Notes: generated by a model from the letters alone, not told the origin. Positions 20,338-30,233 are shown, counted from the first letter of the stretch. The stretch: DNA of 64,000 nt from an archaeon (GCA_028279705.1 JANQNF010000058.1:1-64000); one strand, 5' to 3'. Program-made: numbers and translations.

Positions 20338-20354
20338 ATGAACGGGTTCATTCA
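20335..20354. repeat. Perfect inverted repeat TGAATGAA-CGGG-TTCATTCA embedding both convergent stop codons
   Basis: 8-bp perfect arms, 4-nt loop; TGA stop of the + gene (20335-20337) and TGA of the - gene (20350-20348) both lie inside. Confidence 0.85.
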
Positions 20355-20920
20355 AATAGCGTCAGCGCGGCTGCTACAGCGCCTTTTTCAGCGCCTGCCT
20401 TGCTCTCTGCGCTTGACAGAATTATGACATCACCGTCGCCTGGTTCCATGCGATCTTTCACTTTACCCAGATATCCAAGCGAATGGTCCTCAAGACCCGG
20501 AACCACGATCTCACCCTTCCTTATTATCGTCGTCATGATACTTGAGTCGAATTTCACACCAGCATCCCTTTGCTTTATACCATTTTTTACGTGCCCTGCA
20601 GCTTTCTTTATTCTTAGCACGGTCGTGGGTTTCTTTGAAAATTCTGGCATTTCCATTTCACTCATTTCCATTTCAAACGAAAACACATCATTGCACTTCT
20701 TTGTGGGCATGACACCCAGGGTATCCTGGACGATGAGACCTTTTGCTTTCAGGAAGCTCATCATGGTCTTCACGGTTGCTTCGCCGAGGTGAAGCTTTTT
20801 CATAAGTGCCGTTCGGCCTGCCGGCTTCCCCCGCGTCAAGAGTATGAGCCTCACGACATCGGTAATGTCATAACCTGACCTGCGGTCAATCTTAAGGTCT
20901 TTCCAGCATGAAGAAGTCAT
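20348..20920 (-). CDS. Winged-HTH regulator with DUF4443-like C-terminal domain
   Basis: N-terminal wHTH (ITDVVRLILLTRGKPAGRTALMKKLHLGEATVKTMMSFLKAKGLI), C-terminal GIKQRDAGVKFDSSIMTTIIRKGEIVVPG. Confidence 0.6.
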   Translation of the reverse strand: MTSSCWKDLKIDRRSGYDITDVVRLILLTRGKPAGRTALMKKLHLGEATVKTMMSFLKAKGLIVQDTLGVMPTKKCNDVFSFEMEMSEMEMPEFSKKPTTVLRIKKAAGHVKNGIKQRDAGVKFDSSIMTTIIRKGEIVVPGLEDHSLGYLGKVKDRMEPGDGDVIILSSAESKAGAEKGAVAAALTLFE

Positions 20921-21990
20921 AGTAAAAAACCACCCATTTTCATGATACTTGAAACAGGGAAATCGAAGTCTATATCATCACCCTTATGCTTCATGCTTTC
21001 TATCCTGTCCATGATCGAACCGAGTGCTTTCAGTTCAAGGTCCTTGTAAAACTCCCTCATCATAATACCTGCCCTTATATCCTCGTAGAGCTTCTCTTTC
21101 CACAGTGATTCGTATTCATAAAACCCATCAAATTTACCCTTTTCACTGGCTTTGCAGATCGTTTCTGCCGCGCATTTTGCAGCAATCATGCCATAAGTTA
21201 TGCCACCGCCTGACCATGGCTTTGTCTGGCATGCGGCATCACCGACGAGAATCGTTCTGTCAGCATACGTCTTTGCAATCCCTACAGGTACAGGACTTGC
21301 ACTTCTTCCTGAAATAACTTTGTCGTCCAGGCTGAAGAATTTTTTCAGTACCGGAAAGCTCAGTGCATGTCCTATGCAACCGAATTCCGTCTGGTCACCT
21401 CTTGGAATCTTCCAGAAGAAACCGTCTTTTACAAGACTCTTGTCAAACCACATTTCAACATTATCCGAATTATCCGAAACGTCGGTATATGCTATGATAC
21501 CGTTTAAAACTTCATTTGGTTTTGATCCAAGCGACCTTGAGACCACTGATCGCGCACCGTCACAGCCTGCAAGCATTTTTGATTCAAAGACGTGCCTTGC
21601 GGTCTTTACAGATGCACAGTCGCGGGAAAACGAGACTGACAGAGCCTTTTCACCATATCTAATTTCAGCACCTTTTGACAGCGCATAGTCAGCCAATCTT
21701 TTGTCTAGTGCGTCCCGGTCGAGCACGTAAGCTGCGGTCCCACTTTTCCTGAATTCGAATTCCTTTCCCATGAAGTGTATTATGGCCCCCTTCACCATAT
21801 GTTCAACCAGGCCACTTTTTTTCACAGCTTGTGGGAGCATTTCCATAAGCCTTGGCGACACGAGGCCCGAGCAGGACTTTTTTCCAGCTTCGCTGTCCTC
21901 TTCGAGGACGGTCACGCCAATCTTTTTGGCACATAGTGACGCAAGGTACGAACCTACTGGTCCTGCGCCGACAATCGTGAGATCGTGCAT
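20917..21990 (-). CDS. Geranylgeranyl reductase-family FAD-dependent oxidoreductase
   Basis: MHDLTIVGAGPVGSYLASLCAKK FAD motif, CSGLVSPRL, VGDAACQTKPWSGGGITYGM; start at 21990 preferred over 22038. Confidence 0.88.
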   Translation of the reverse strand: MHDLTIVGAGPVGSYLASLCAKKIGVTVLEEDSEAGKKSCSGLVSPRLMEMLPQAVKKSGLVEHMVKGAIIHFMGKEFEFRKSGTAAYVLDRDALDKRLADYALSKGAEIRYGEKALSVSFSRDCASVKTARHVFESKMLAGCDGARSVVSRSLGSKPNEVLNGIIAYTDVSDNSDNVEMWFDKSLVKDGFFWKIPRGDQTEFGCIGHALSFPVLKKFFSLDDKVISGRSASPVPVGIAKTYADRTILVGDAACQTKPWSGGGITYGMIAAKCAAETICKASEKGKFDGFYEYESLWKEKLYEDIRAGIMMREFYKDLELKALGSIMDRIESMKHKGDDIDFDFPVSSIMKMGGFLL

Positions 21991-22040
21991 ACACTTAATA
22001 AAAACAGTAGCATTAAAATATACAAAACTAAAACTCATGA

Positions 22041-22937
22041 TTGGTGATTACGACGTCAAATGATTACAAGATCAATGTGAAGGGGATAGAATTCGACTAC
22101 AGGGTACTCATGGTAGTACCCCTATTGATGCTGCTGATCTCGGTCGGGTTCATGGTAAACAAATACTCGCAGACCGGGGAGTGGTTCGAGCGGAGCATAG
22201 AACTGAGAGGCGGCACGCTTCTTAACATACAGACAGACGGTGAGGTCTCGGTCCCTTTGATAGAGGACATACTGTCAGACGAGTTCGGTTCGATATCCGT
22301 TAGGAGTTTCAGGGGATTTGGTACCCACGGCGCATCCATACAGATGGACGCAAGCGTCGATTATGAAGAAGTCATAGAAAGGCTGGAAGATGGAGGAGTC
22401 GGCGTGCAGGACTTTTCGCTGGAGAACGTTGGTTCTTCGCTGAGTTCGGTTTTCTGGTCACAGGCTCAGACTGGCATAATAATAGCATTCATCATGATGG
22501 GCATAATAGCATTCATCGTCTTTAGGACTTTCATACCGTCCATTGCTATAATAATGTCTGCTGCCTCTGACATAATAATAACGCTTGCAGTCATGCAGGT
22601 CTTTGGTATAGAGTTTTCGCTTGCATCACTTGGTGCGCTTCTCATGCTCATAGGTTATTCCGTGGACACGGACATAATGCTTACAAGCAGGCTCCTGAGG
22701 GATACAGAACACGGCATAAGCATGAAGGACAAGATAATGCGTGCTCTTAAAACAGGACTTACCATGTCATTTACAAGCATTGGTGCCATGGCGGCCTTGC
22801 TTATCATACCGCTTCCTGCAGTCCTGGTCGAGATAGCGTCTGTGATAATGATAGGACTCTCAATAGACATCATAAACACGTGGTTCTTCAACTCTGTCAT
22901 ACTCAGGTGGTATTGTGAATCGAGGGGTGTTTCCTGA
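22041..22937 (+). CDS. secF: Protein-export membrane protein SecF (TTG/GTG start uncertain)
   Basis: ELRGGTLLNI, LASLGALLMLIGYSVDTDIMLTSRLLRD; overlaps secD by 1 nt. Confidence 0.92.
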   Translation: MVITTSNDYKINVKGIEFDYRVLMVVPLLMLLISVGFMVNKYSQTGEWFERSIELRGGTLLNIQTDGEVSVPLIEDILSDEFGSISVRSFRGFGTHGASIQMDASVDYEEVIERLEDGGVGVQDFSLENVGSSLSSVFWSQAQTGIIIAFIMMGIIAFIVFRTFIPSIAIIMSAASDIIITLAVMQVFGIEFSLASLGALLMLIGYSVDTDIMLTSRLLRDTEHGISMKDKIMRALKTGLTMSFTSIGAMAALLIIPLPAVLVEIASVIMIGLSIDIINTWFFNSVILRWYCESRGVS

Positions 22938-24745
22938 TGCTTAAGTACTGGAGGATATGGCTGCTTCTCATCGTGGTAATGGGATCCTTATTTGCCATAG
23001 GGTTCAGTGACAGGAGGTACGGCGTCGAGGTCGTTTACGTCACAAAGGATTCGCCGGCTTTTGGTAAGCTTGAGCAGGGCATGATAATATCGAGCATAAA
23101 CGGCGTTCAGGTGCGCGACATTGACGGCTGGAATGAAATGGCAGGTAGTGTGACAGGGGACGTCATAGTGATTGCAGACAATAGCGAGTATGATTTTTTC
23201 GTCAATGAGACGCTTGGAATAGAAGCCCAGCCAGTCGAGCGGCTTAATCTGGATTTCGGCCTCGATTTGCGCGGCGGTACAAGGATAATACTAAAGCCCA
23301 CCGTAAATGCGACGAGGCAGATGATAGACCAGGTCATAGGCACTCTTCAGACAAGGATAAACATCTACGGCCTAAAGGAGATAAAGTTCTTCCCTGTGGA
23401 GTCCCCGGATGGATGGTATGTGCAGATAGAGGCAACAGGCCTTAGTTCGGACGTCGTGGATGACCTTCTCGCTTCCAAGGGGTTGTTTGTTGCCAAGATA
23501 TCAAAGCCTGTTGAACTCCGGGAAGGCAGCGGGACCATAAAGCTTCTTGAAAACAGCTACGGGATAGAAGTACTCAACAATACCGTGATTGTAGACGGCA
23601 AGACAGTCCCCGATAACGGATCGTTTATCCTTGAAGGTATAAAATTCGATCTTGGGAACAGGACGAGCGGCCAGATAGTTCTCATGGGCACTGTCTATGA
23701 AGGCCCTGACATAGAACTCATATACACTGACCCGCAGCATTCAGGGCTCGTACCGCTTGGAAACTTCTACAGGTTCTACTTCACGGTCCTTGTCTCAGCA
23801 GACGGTGCCGAGAGGTTTGCCAAAGTAACATCGGGAATTCCAAGCCAGCTTGATCTGGACAGCGGTGATTATTACCTCAAGGACTGCAGCATTTATCTTT
23901 ATCTCGACGACGACCTTCAGTCGACCCTTCGCATAGCCTCTTCTCTTGGCGGGCAGGCATATTCGACCCCTCAAATTGAAGGCGGCAGGGAAAAAAGAGA
24001 AGATGCGCTGGAGGAAAAACTGAGGCTTCAGACAATACTTCGTTCAGGATCGCTTCCCGTGAGCATGGAAACATCATCAATATCCATAATATCACCAACA
24101 CTTGGTGCAAATTTCATAGAGTCTGCACTTCTTGCAGGACTTGCCGCTGGCGCGGCGGTCATTTTGATAATATTCATACGTTACAGGAGTCTCAGGGTAG
24201 GCATACCACTCGTCCTTACGGGACTTTCAGAAGCCGTGATAATACTTGGAATATCCGCATCAGGGACATATGACAGCGGCGTCTGGGGAGGCGTGCTCCT
24301 TGCAAATCTCTTCATAATAAGCCTTGCCTGGTGGAAACTCAGGGAATCAGACGCCTCGGCATGGGCAGGCGCCATACTCATACCAATGCTTGGTCTAATG
24401 AGCTGGAACATAGACCTTCCTGCAATAGGTGGCATCATAGCTGCAATAGGCGTCGGCGTGGACCAGATGGTGGTCATAGCAGACGAGACGCTTGGCGGTA
24501 AACGTGTAATGAGGAAGATATATACGCTCAAGGAAAAGATAGGAAAGGCATTCTTCATAATTTTCACTGCAGCAGCAACCACGACCGCTGCACTGCTTCC
24601 GCTGCTCTTCGTTGCGGCAGGAGTGTTCATCAGGGGATTTGTGATAACGACGATAGTAGGTATACTGGTAGGCATACTCGTATCAAGGCCAGCTTACGCA
24701 AAGATAGTAGAATTCAGTGCAGACAAGATACGAAGAGAAGACTGA
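22937..24745 (+). CDS. secD: Protein-export membrane protein SecD with N-terminal PDZ-like segment
   Basis: DFGLDLRGGTRIIL, C-terminal six-TM region with GIIAAIGVGVDQMVVIADE; PDZ-like VTKDSPAFGKLEQGMIISSINGVQV. Confidence 0.92.
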   Translation: MLKYWRIWLLLIVVMGSLFAIGFSDRRYGVEVVYVTKDSPAFGKLEQGMIISSINGVQVRDIDGWNEMAGSVTGDVIVIADNSEYDFFVNETLGIEAQPVERLNLDFGLDLRGGTRIILKPTVNATRQMIDQVIGTLQTRINIYGLKEIKFFPVESPDGWYVQIEATGLSSDVVDDLLASKGLFVAKISKPVELREGSGTIKLLENSYGIEVLNNTVIVDGKTVPDNGSFILEGIKFDLGNRTSGQIVLMGTVYEGPDIELIYTDPQHSGLVPLGNFYRFYFTVLVSADGAERFAKVTSGIPSQLDLDSGDYYLKDCSIYLYLDDDLQSTLRIASSLGGQAYSTPQIEGGREKREDALEEKLRLQTILRSGSLPVSMETSSISIISPTLGANFIESALLAGLAAGAAVILIIFIRYRSLRVGIPLVLTGLSEAVIILGISASGTYDSGVWGGVLLANLFIISLAWWKLRESDASAWAGAILIPMLGLMSWNIDLPAIGGIIAAIGVGVDQMVVIADETLGGKRVMRKIYTLKEKIGKAFFIIFTAAATTTAALLPLLFVAAGVFIRGFVITTIVGILVGILVSRPAYAKIVEFSADKIRRED

Positions 24746-25315
24746 TCAACCGATCGTCCATGCACCGCTTTTTACGCGGCTGACGTTACCCGACAGCTCT
24801 ACGACATCGCTTATCCTGATGTCACCGTAGAAATCGTATATTTCAAGCTTGTCGTTCGTTGCGGAAATGTTTGTCTTGTCACTGCTCACGACGAAGTTCA
24901 TGTCATCGAGAACGAGGCTTGTTATTCTGACGTCGGTTATCAGGACGTCCCTGAGATTCAGGTCAAGCTCGAAATCAGATTCAGCGTATGATAGACTTGT
25001 AGTGTTTCTTGCCAGATTTACCCCAAGCATGCCCTTGAAATTCTTTATGGATGAGCTGTTTGCAGTGATGTTTACGGGACTTGACATTTCAAGTTCGATA
25101 CTTCTTGCCTGCAGTTTTATCACAACTTCGGTCGTGGTCTTTTCGGGTGTTGTGAAAAGAGAACCAAATGGTGCACCGTCCATCCAGTCACCGAGGCTTC
25201 CAGTAGAATTTAAGAACATGTCCTTTACGCCACTGTTGCTCACCAGTGCAGAAGACGTGACTATCAATATGGCAAACAGTGCGGCAAGAATTTTCCACTC
25301 GAACAGCCCTTTCAT
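24746..25315 (-). CDS. Membrane-anchored, sequon-rich hypothetical protein
   Basis: N-terminal hydrophobic segment ILAALFAILIVTSSALV; six N-X-S/T sequons (NST, NIT, NSS, NTT, NIS, NVS). Confidence 0.7.
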   Translation of the reverse strand: MKGLFEWKILAALFAILIVTSSALVSNSGVKDMFLNSTGSLGDWMDGAPFGSLFTTPEKTTTEVVIKLQARSIELEMSSPVNITANSSSIKNFKGMLGVNLARNTTSLSYAESDFELDLNLRDVLITDVRITSLVLDDMNFVVSSDKTNISATNDKLEIYDFYGDIRISDVVELSGNVSRVKSGAWTIG

Positions 25316-25410
25316 ACGGAGACCCCAATTAACTTTTGCATGTTGACATTTAAGCTTTTATTGATCTTTTATATAATCTGGTACAATAATAATCCCATGG
25401 AGTGATTCCT

Positions 25411-26580
25411 ATGTATCTGAACCAGCTTATAGGTCAAGGCGGCGACATGGTATCATGGTTAGTGTGGATAATATTCTTCATGGTATTCTTCATGTTCTAC
25501 CCAAGGATAATGCTGTCGCAGATAATGTGGAAACTCGAGGGTAGTGCAAAGAAGCTCGAGCAGCTTTCCCTGCAGTCAAAAAGAATGATTTACAAGGAGA
25601 TAAGCAAGAAACCGAGCAAGCATGTCAAGGACAGCGTCGACAGGTTCTTTGAATTCTTCATGATACAGCCCGTGAACCTGGACCCCTACGGCGTTGTCAA
25701 GAAGTTCGACCACCTCATAAAGAACGAGAGGGAGCGCTTTGAGTATTTCACAGACGAGGTCGCTCCCAACGCCAATGCAGAGAAGAAGGCCAACATACAG
25801 ATGGGAATGGCAGGCGGCATAGAACTTCACATGCTTTCCAAGATAGTGAGGCATTACATAGAGATGATAAAGAAGACAAAGTCCTACCAGATAGCCATGA
25901 TAATACAGATGCAGCTCCCGCTGATAGAGAAGATAGCAAAGGCCCTGTACTCGGGAACGCGCACACTTTCCAGGGGGGAGCCCATAGGTGACGGCATTGG
26001 TCCATGGGTTGTTGCAAAGCTCAATGACGGCAAGATGAAGGAGATAGAGGAAGGCGTCATCATGTCTGAAAAGAAAATGGACGGAAAGCACGTGATACTC
26101 ATGAAGGCCAAAGGTCCTGGTGGGAGGATAGGCTATCCGGGCAAGGCTGTCGACAAGGTTGTGAAGAAGAACAAGATAGCGCGCGTGATAACAATAGACG
26201 CTGCTGCGAAGCTTGAAGGAGAGAAGACGGGCTCGGTCGCCGAGGGCGTCGGCATCGCCATGGGAGGCCCGGGCGTTGAAAGAAGCTACATTGAGGACTC
26301 TGTCGTCAAAAACAAGATACATATGGACAGCATAGTTGTCAAGATGTCTGCCGAGGAGGCCATCCAGCCTCTTAGGATGTCCATGATAAAGTCTTACCAC
26401 AACGTGCTTGGTGCCATCGACAGGAGCCTTTCAAGAACAAAGAAAGGCGCGAAAGTCATAATAGTAGGCGTGGGCAACACTTCAGGCGTTGGAAACGACA
26501 AAAAGGCTGCGGAAGACACTGTCAAGTTCGTCCAGAAATACGAAAGAAAGCTTAAACTCAAGAAAAAGAAGAAGGACTGA
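25411..26580 (+). CDS. DUF1512 family archaeal protein
   Basis: N-terminal TM then conserved IEKIAKALYSGTRTLSRGEPIGDGIGPWVVAKL, AKGPGGRIGYPGKAV; GGAGTG ribosome-binding-like site before the ATG at 25411. Confidence 0.8.
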   Translation: MYLNQLIGQGGDMVSWLVWIIFFMVFFMFYPRIMLSQIMWKLEGSAKKLEQLSLQSKRMIYKEISKKPSKHVKDSVDRFFEFFMIQPVNLDPYGVVKKFDHLIKNERERFEYFTDEVAPNANAEKKANIQMGMAGGIELHMLSKIVRHYIEMIKKTKSYQIAMIIQMQLPLIEKIAKALYSGTRTLSRGEPIGDGIGPWVVAKLNDGKMKEIEEGVIMSEKKMDGKHVILMKAKGPGGRIGYPGKAVDKVVKKNKIARVITIDAAAKLEGEKTGSVAEGVGIAMGGPGVERSYIEDSVVKNKIHMDSIVVKMSAEEAIQPLRMSMIKSYHNVLGAIDRSLSRTKKGAKVIIVGVGNTSGVGNDKKAAEDTVKFVQKYERKLKLKKKKKD

Positions 26581-28789
26581 AATCGAACGGCTGGAAAGGC
26601 TCATTTTGCTCATTCTCAACGGTGTTTTCAGTTGTTTGTGTCTCAGGTTGCTCAGGTGGCATATCTGCACTGTTTTCAGACTGCCTGACAGCATTTCTGA
26701 CCATCTCAACCGACTCGGGCTCCACGCAGATCACGTCGAATCCATTGCTTACGAAAATGTTAATATTTTCCTCTGTCGCGTATTCCGGACTGACAGATGC
26801 AGATACTGGTATGCCACGTTCCCTGCACTTTTCCCCGACGTCTGCAATCAGTTTCAATACCGATGGATGCACGTTACTGCCAGGCTCCTTTAGTCCCATG
26901 GTCAGCTGTGAAAGTGATGCAATGTCCAGGCAGACTGCACTGAGGTCATCTCTTAGCAGAGATTCGAAGGAAAGCGCCATTGCCGGGGTCTTTATGTTAA
27001 CGCCGAGCCTTGAACCAAACGGTGCGCGGCGCATTGCATTTTCTATGTCTTCTGGACCCCTTACTGCGGGAACCATGAGTATAGTTTCCACTTCACCACC
27101 TACCGAAATCCTGTTAAGCATTTCAAGAGTCTGCTGGAAATCCTGTTCACCGGTGTATGCGCCCCAGACGATGCCAGGCTTCGACTGGGGACCATCCAAC
27201 ATCGACGGATCAGACTGTATCTGGTAGACAACATAACCTTCAGCGCCTTCTACCCTTCCTATCATGTCAGGACCTACTTTTGCAAATATCCTAGTGGCAC
27301 TATTGTCATGTTGCATGCCTCCTGTATTTTCGTCTGGCAGCGGCTGCTGTGACAACTGGTCCTCTTTTGGATGCAGCGGGAACGGCATTTCATGTTCCGC
27401 GGGCTGCAATTGCGGTGTACCACCGTTATATGCATTTTCTGCCTGCGGCAACGATTCGCTACCGTGAGGCCTCTCCTGTACGGATATGACTTTACCATGC
27501 TGTGCTGACATCACCACTTTTTCACCTTCACCGAGCACTGACGTGGCATTCTGCGTCCCTGACATTACAGGAACCTGAAGCTCCCTTGCAAGTATACCGA
27601 AATTGCAAAGCCTCCCGCCCTCGTCCGTCAGGAAGCCCCCTGCCCCTGAAGCCATGATGAGATCCCTGCAGTCGGATGACGCAGACAGCGCTACGTCTTC
27701 GATGCCGAACTGGGAACTCGATGAGCCGATGATTTTGACAGTTCCGGTTACATTCCCCTTTGATACAAACCTTCCAGTGACCACGACTTCACCGGTCGTG
27801 CTCATTTCATCTGCTTGGGATATCTCGTAATTGCCGGGCTTGACATCCAGCACCGATATCTTGTTCCTGCCTATACACCAGTCGATTATTTGCTGACCGT
27901 TTCCTGCAGCAGATATTCTTTCAGATATCTCGGAAATCTTTTTCAGATCGGTTTCAGAGAGCACCTGCACGTCCATTTTGCTTCCGGGAACATGGTCCCT
28001 TTCTGTCAATCCTGTCATTTCGTTTCTTGAGTACATCCACAGCTTCTTTGATATGTTTTTTTCCATGAGCGCACCGTTTGCATCCAGCAGGTACTCGTCA
28101 GGCGTCACTATACCGGAACTGACCGCATTGCCAATTCCCCACGAACCTTCAACGAGGGTCTTGTTTCCCCCAAAATTCGTAAGAACGATACCACTTTTTT
28201 CAGATTCTGCCATTTTCTGGACCAGAATGGACAGGTTCGTGTTTTCAATACCCTTCTTTTCCCCGTAAATCAGTGCGTGTGGGTAAAAAAGCGATGCCCA
28301 GCACAGCTTTATGCACCTGAATAATTCGTCCTTCCCGCTGACGTTCATGAAACTATCAATCAGGCCAGCAAAGCTGTCTGAAGCACCCCTGCCAACAGAA
28401 CCCCGTATTGCAACTAGTTCGTGGTCCCTTCCTGCCTTTATGAGACTGAATGCCTCACCGGCCATTTTCACGTCTTCAGAGACTGAAAGATTCCCGTAAG
28501 CAGACATTATCTCGTTTCTCAGGTCTGCTGGCAGTACGGAATTGACGAAAATATCCCTTACATTCTCTTCAATTTCCCTCAAGCCGGACGGGCTCCTGTC
28601 AGCAATTTCGTCCAGTTTTGGCAGTCTGCTTCTTATCTGGTTACTGCTCATGAAAAGTTCCAGCGCCCTTGTGTTTATCACAAAACCATCCGGTACTGGC
28701 AACTTGTCCTTTCTGAGCCTGCACAGGCCAGATGCCTTGGAGCCAAATTCACCGTCATTCTCGGCGTTATCTAACTTAATGATGTACAA
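26558..28789 (-). CDS. PEP-synthase/PPDK-family homologue lacking catalytic residues (probable pseudoenzyme)
   Basis: PPDK N-domain (PVPDGFVINT, VAIRGSVGRGASDSFAGLIDSFMNV, VEGSWGIGNAVSSGIVTPDEY), His-domain remnant GGRLCNFGILARELQVPVMSG, degenerate TIM barrel. Confidence 0.88.
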   Translation of the reverse strand: MYIIKLDNAENDGEFGSKASGLCRLRKDKLPVPDGFVINTRALELFMSSNQIRSRLPKLDEIADRSPSGLREIEENVRDIFVNSVLPADLRNEIMSAYGNLSVSEDVKMAGEAFSLIKAGRDHELVAIRGSVGRGASDSFAGLIDSFMNVSGKDELFRCIKLCWASLFYPHALIYGEKKGIENTNLSILVQKMAESEKSGIVLTNFGGNKTLVEGSWGIGNAVSSGIVTPDEYLLDANGALMEKNISKKLWMYSRNEMTGLTERDHVPGSKMDVQVLSETDLKKISEISERISAAGNGQQIIDWCIGRNKISVLDVKPGNYEISQADEMSTTGEVVVTGRFVSKGNVTGTVKIIGSSSSQFGIEDVALSASSDCRDLIMASGAGGFLTDEGGRLCNFGILARELQVPVMSGTQNATSVLGEGEKVVMSAQHGKVISVQERPHGSESLPQAENAYNGGTPQLQPAEHEMPFPLHPKEDQLSQQPLPDENTGGMQHDNSATRIFAKVGPDMIGRVEGAEGYVVYQIQSDPSMLDGPQSKPGIVWGAYTGEQDFQQTLEMLNRISVGGEVETILMVPAVRGPEDIENAMRRAPFGSRLGVNIKTPAMALSFESLLRDDLSAVCLDIASLSQLTMGLKEPGSNVHPSVLKLIADVGEKCRERGIPVSASVSPEYATEENINIFVSNGFDVICVEPESVEMVRNAVRQSENSADMPPEQPETQTTENTVENEQNEPFQPFDFSPSSFS

Positions 28790-28832
28790 ACAAACACCTG
28801 TTGATTATTGACAGAAATGTTTTATAATCTTT

Positions 28833-28851
28833 AGAATGCCGGGTGCATTCT
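28833..28851. repeat. Inverted repeat AGAATGC-CGGGT-GCATTCT
   Basis: 7-bp perfect arms in the gap between the L10e stop and the PEPS-like start, next to TATA-like ttataa on the minus strand. Confidence 0.75.
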
Positions 28852-28856
28852 GAGAT

Positions 28857-29372
28857 TCAATTGAAGACAATCGTGCAGGGTATGGGGATCTTCGAAGAGG
28901 CAATTTTCAGCGCCTTCTTGGCTACATCTTCCTTGCCCGGAGAAACGTGAACTTCTATTATTTTCTGACCCTTCTTTACTCGTGCTGCCGATGAAGTCGG
29001 CCTGCCGAAAGAAAGCCTCATGCCGGTCTGGTACCTGTCTGCGCCTGCACCTGTCGCTATCGGGTTGTCCCTCAATACGTGGTGTGGGAAGACGAGTATC
29101 TTCATGAAATACATGCCTGCTCCCAGTGTACCCTCAAGTACCTTGTTTGTCGATATTCTTGCAGACTCAAGCGCATTATGCCTTATCTGGACCGCATCCT
29201 TTGTGACAAGATGAGCCTTCACGCTGTACTCAGCTTTGGCCTTTCCTGACTCAAATGACCTTATCTTCGGGTAAGGAACGCCTTTCACGTAGGATTTCCT
29301 TGGCTTGTGCTTGGAAACCCTAGTATTGGGTCTTTTCAGCCGGCTGTAACACTTTCCTGGTCTCAATGCCAT
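28857..29372 (-). CDS. rpl10e: Large ribosomal subunit protein L10e (uL16)
   Basis: MALRPGKCYSRLKRPNTR..., ADRYQTGMRLSFGRPTSSAARVKKGQ. Confidence 0.95.
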   Translation of the reverse strand: MALRPGKCYSRLKRPNTRVSKHKPRKSYVKGVPYPKIRSFESGKAKAEYSVKAHLVTKDAVQIRHNALESARISTNKVLEGTLGAGMYFMKILVFPHHVLRDNPIATGAGADRYQTGMRLSFGRPTSSAARVKKGQKIIEVHVSPGKEDVAKKALKIASSKIPIPCTIVFN

Positions 29373-29489
29373 CTTAACACCATCGCCTCTGTATAAACGT
29401 AACTATTTATAGCAGGCTTTTAAATACTTTAACCATTAATCAAGTAAAATGGACAAATTTGTCACCAAAGAATAGGAAATGTGATTAGA

Positions 29490-30233
29490 ATGAAGGCAAT
29501 TGTGCTTGCAGGGGGGTTTGCAAAGAGGCTGTGGCCGCTTACAATGGACACACCCAAGCCACTGCTTCCGGTAGCAGGAAAGCCCATGATAGAGTACATA
29601 CTGGAAAAGATCTCCTGCATAGACGAAATCGAGAAAATATTCATTTCCACAAACAGCAAATTCGAAAGCCACTTCAACGAATGGGCAAGCAACTTCAGCA
29701 ACGGTAAGAAAATAGAGGTATTCGCTGACAAGAGCACTGAAGAGGAAAACAAGCTTGGCGCAATAGGCGCGCTTTCCCATCTCCTGGCGGAAAATGACAT
29801 AGATGATGATCTGCTCGTAGTGGCCGGAGACAACCTTTTCGAATTCGACATGAAAGACTTCCTTTCTGAGCATGATGGCAGCCCCATCGTAGCGCTTTAT
29901 GATATGGTGCACGAGGATGCAGTCAGGCACAAGTACGGCGTGGTAATGCTTGATGACAGCGGTTCCATAAAACACTTCCAGGAAAAACCAGAAAATCCCA
30001 TGTCCACTCTAATAAGCACGGGCTGTTATTTCTTCCCAAAGCGTGTCGTGAACATGGTACATGACTACATCGGGCAGGGAAACAACCCGGATGCTCCCGG
30101 TTTCTTCATTTCATGGCTTTCGCAGCAGGTCGGTGTCAAGGGATTTGTTTTCGGACAGGACAAAAGATGGTTCGACATAGGATCGATAGAAAGCTACAAC
30201 AGGGCAAACGAGATATATTCAAGTAAAGACTAA
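29490..30233 (+). CDS. Sugar-1-phosphate nucleotidyltransferase
   Basis: MKAIVLAGGFAKRLWPLTMDTPKPLLPVAGKPMIEYIL signature; VAGDNLFEFD. Confidence 0.9.
   Translation: MKAIVLAGGFAKRLWPLTMDTPKPLLPVAGKPMIEYILEKISCIDEIEKIFISTNSKFESHFNEWASNFSNGKKIEVFADKSTEEENKLGAIGALSHLLAENDIDDDLLVVAGDNLFEFDMKDFLSEHDGSPIVALYDMVHEDAVRHKYGVVMLDDSGSIKHFQEKPENPMSTLISTGCYFFPKRVVNMVHDYIGQGNNPDAPGFFISWLSQQVGVKGFVFGQDKRWFDIGSIESYNRANEIYSSKD

Noticed and set aside
25576-26400. 274-aa - strand ORF antisense to the DUF1512 gene
   Set aside because: Opposite a conserved gene; Tyr/Leu/His-rich low-complexity translation typical of a shadow frame.
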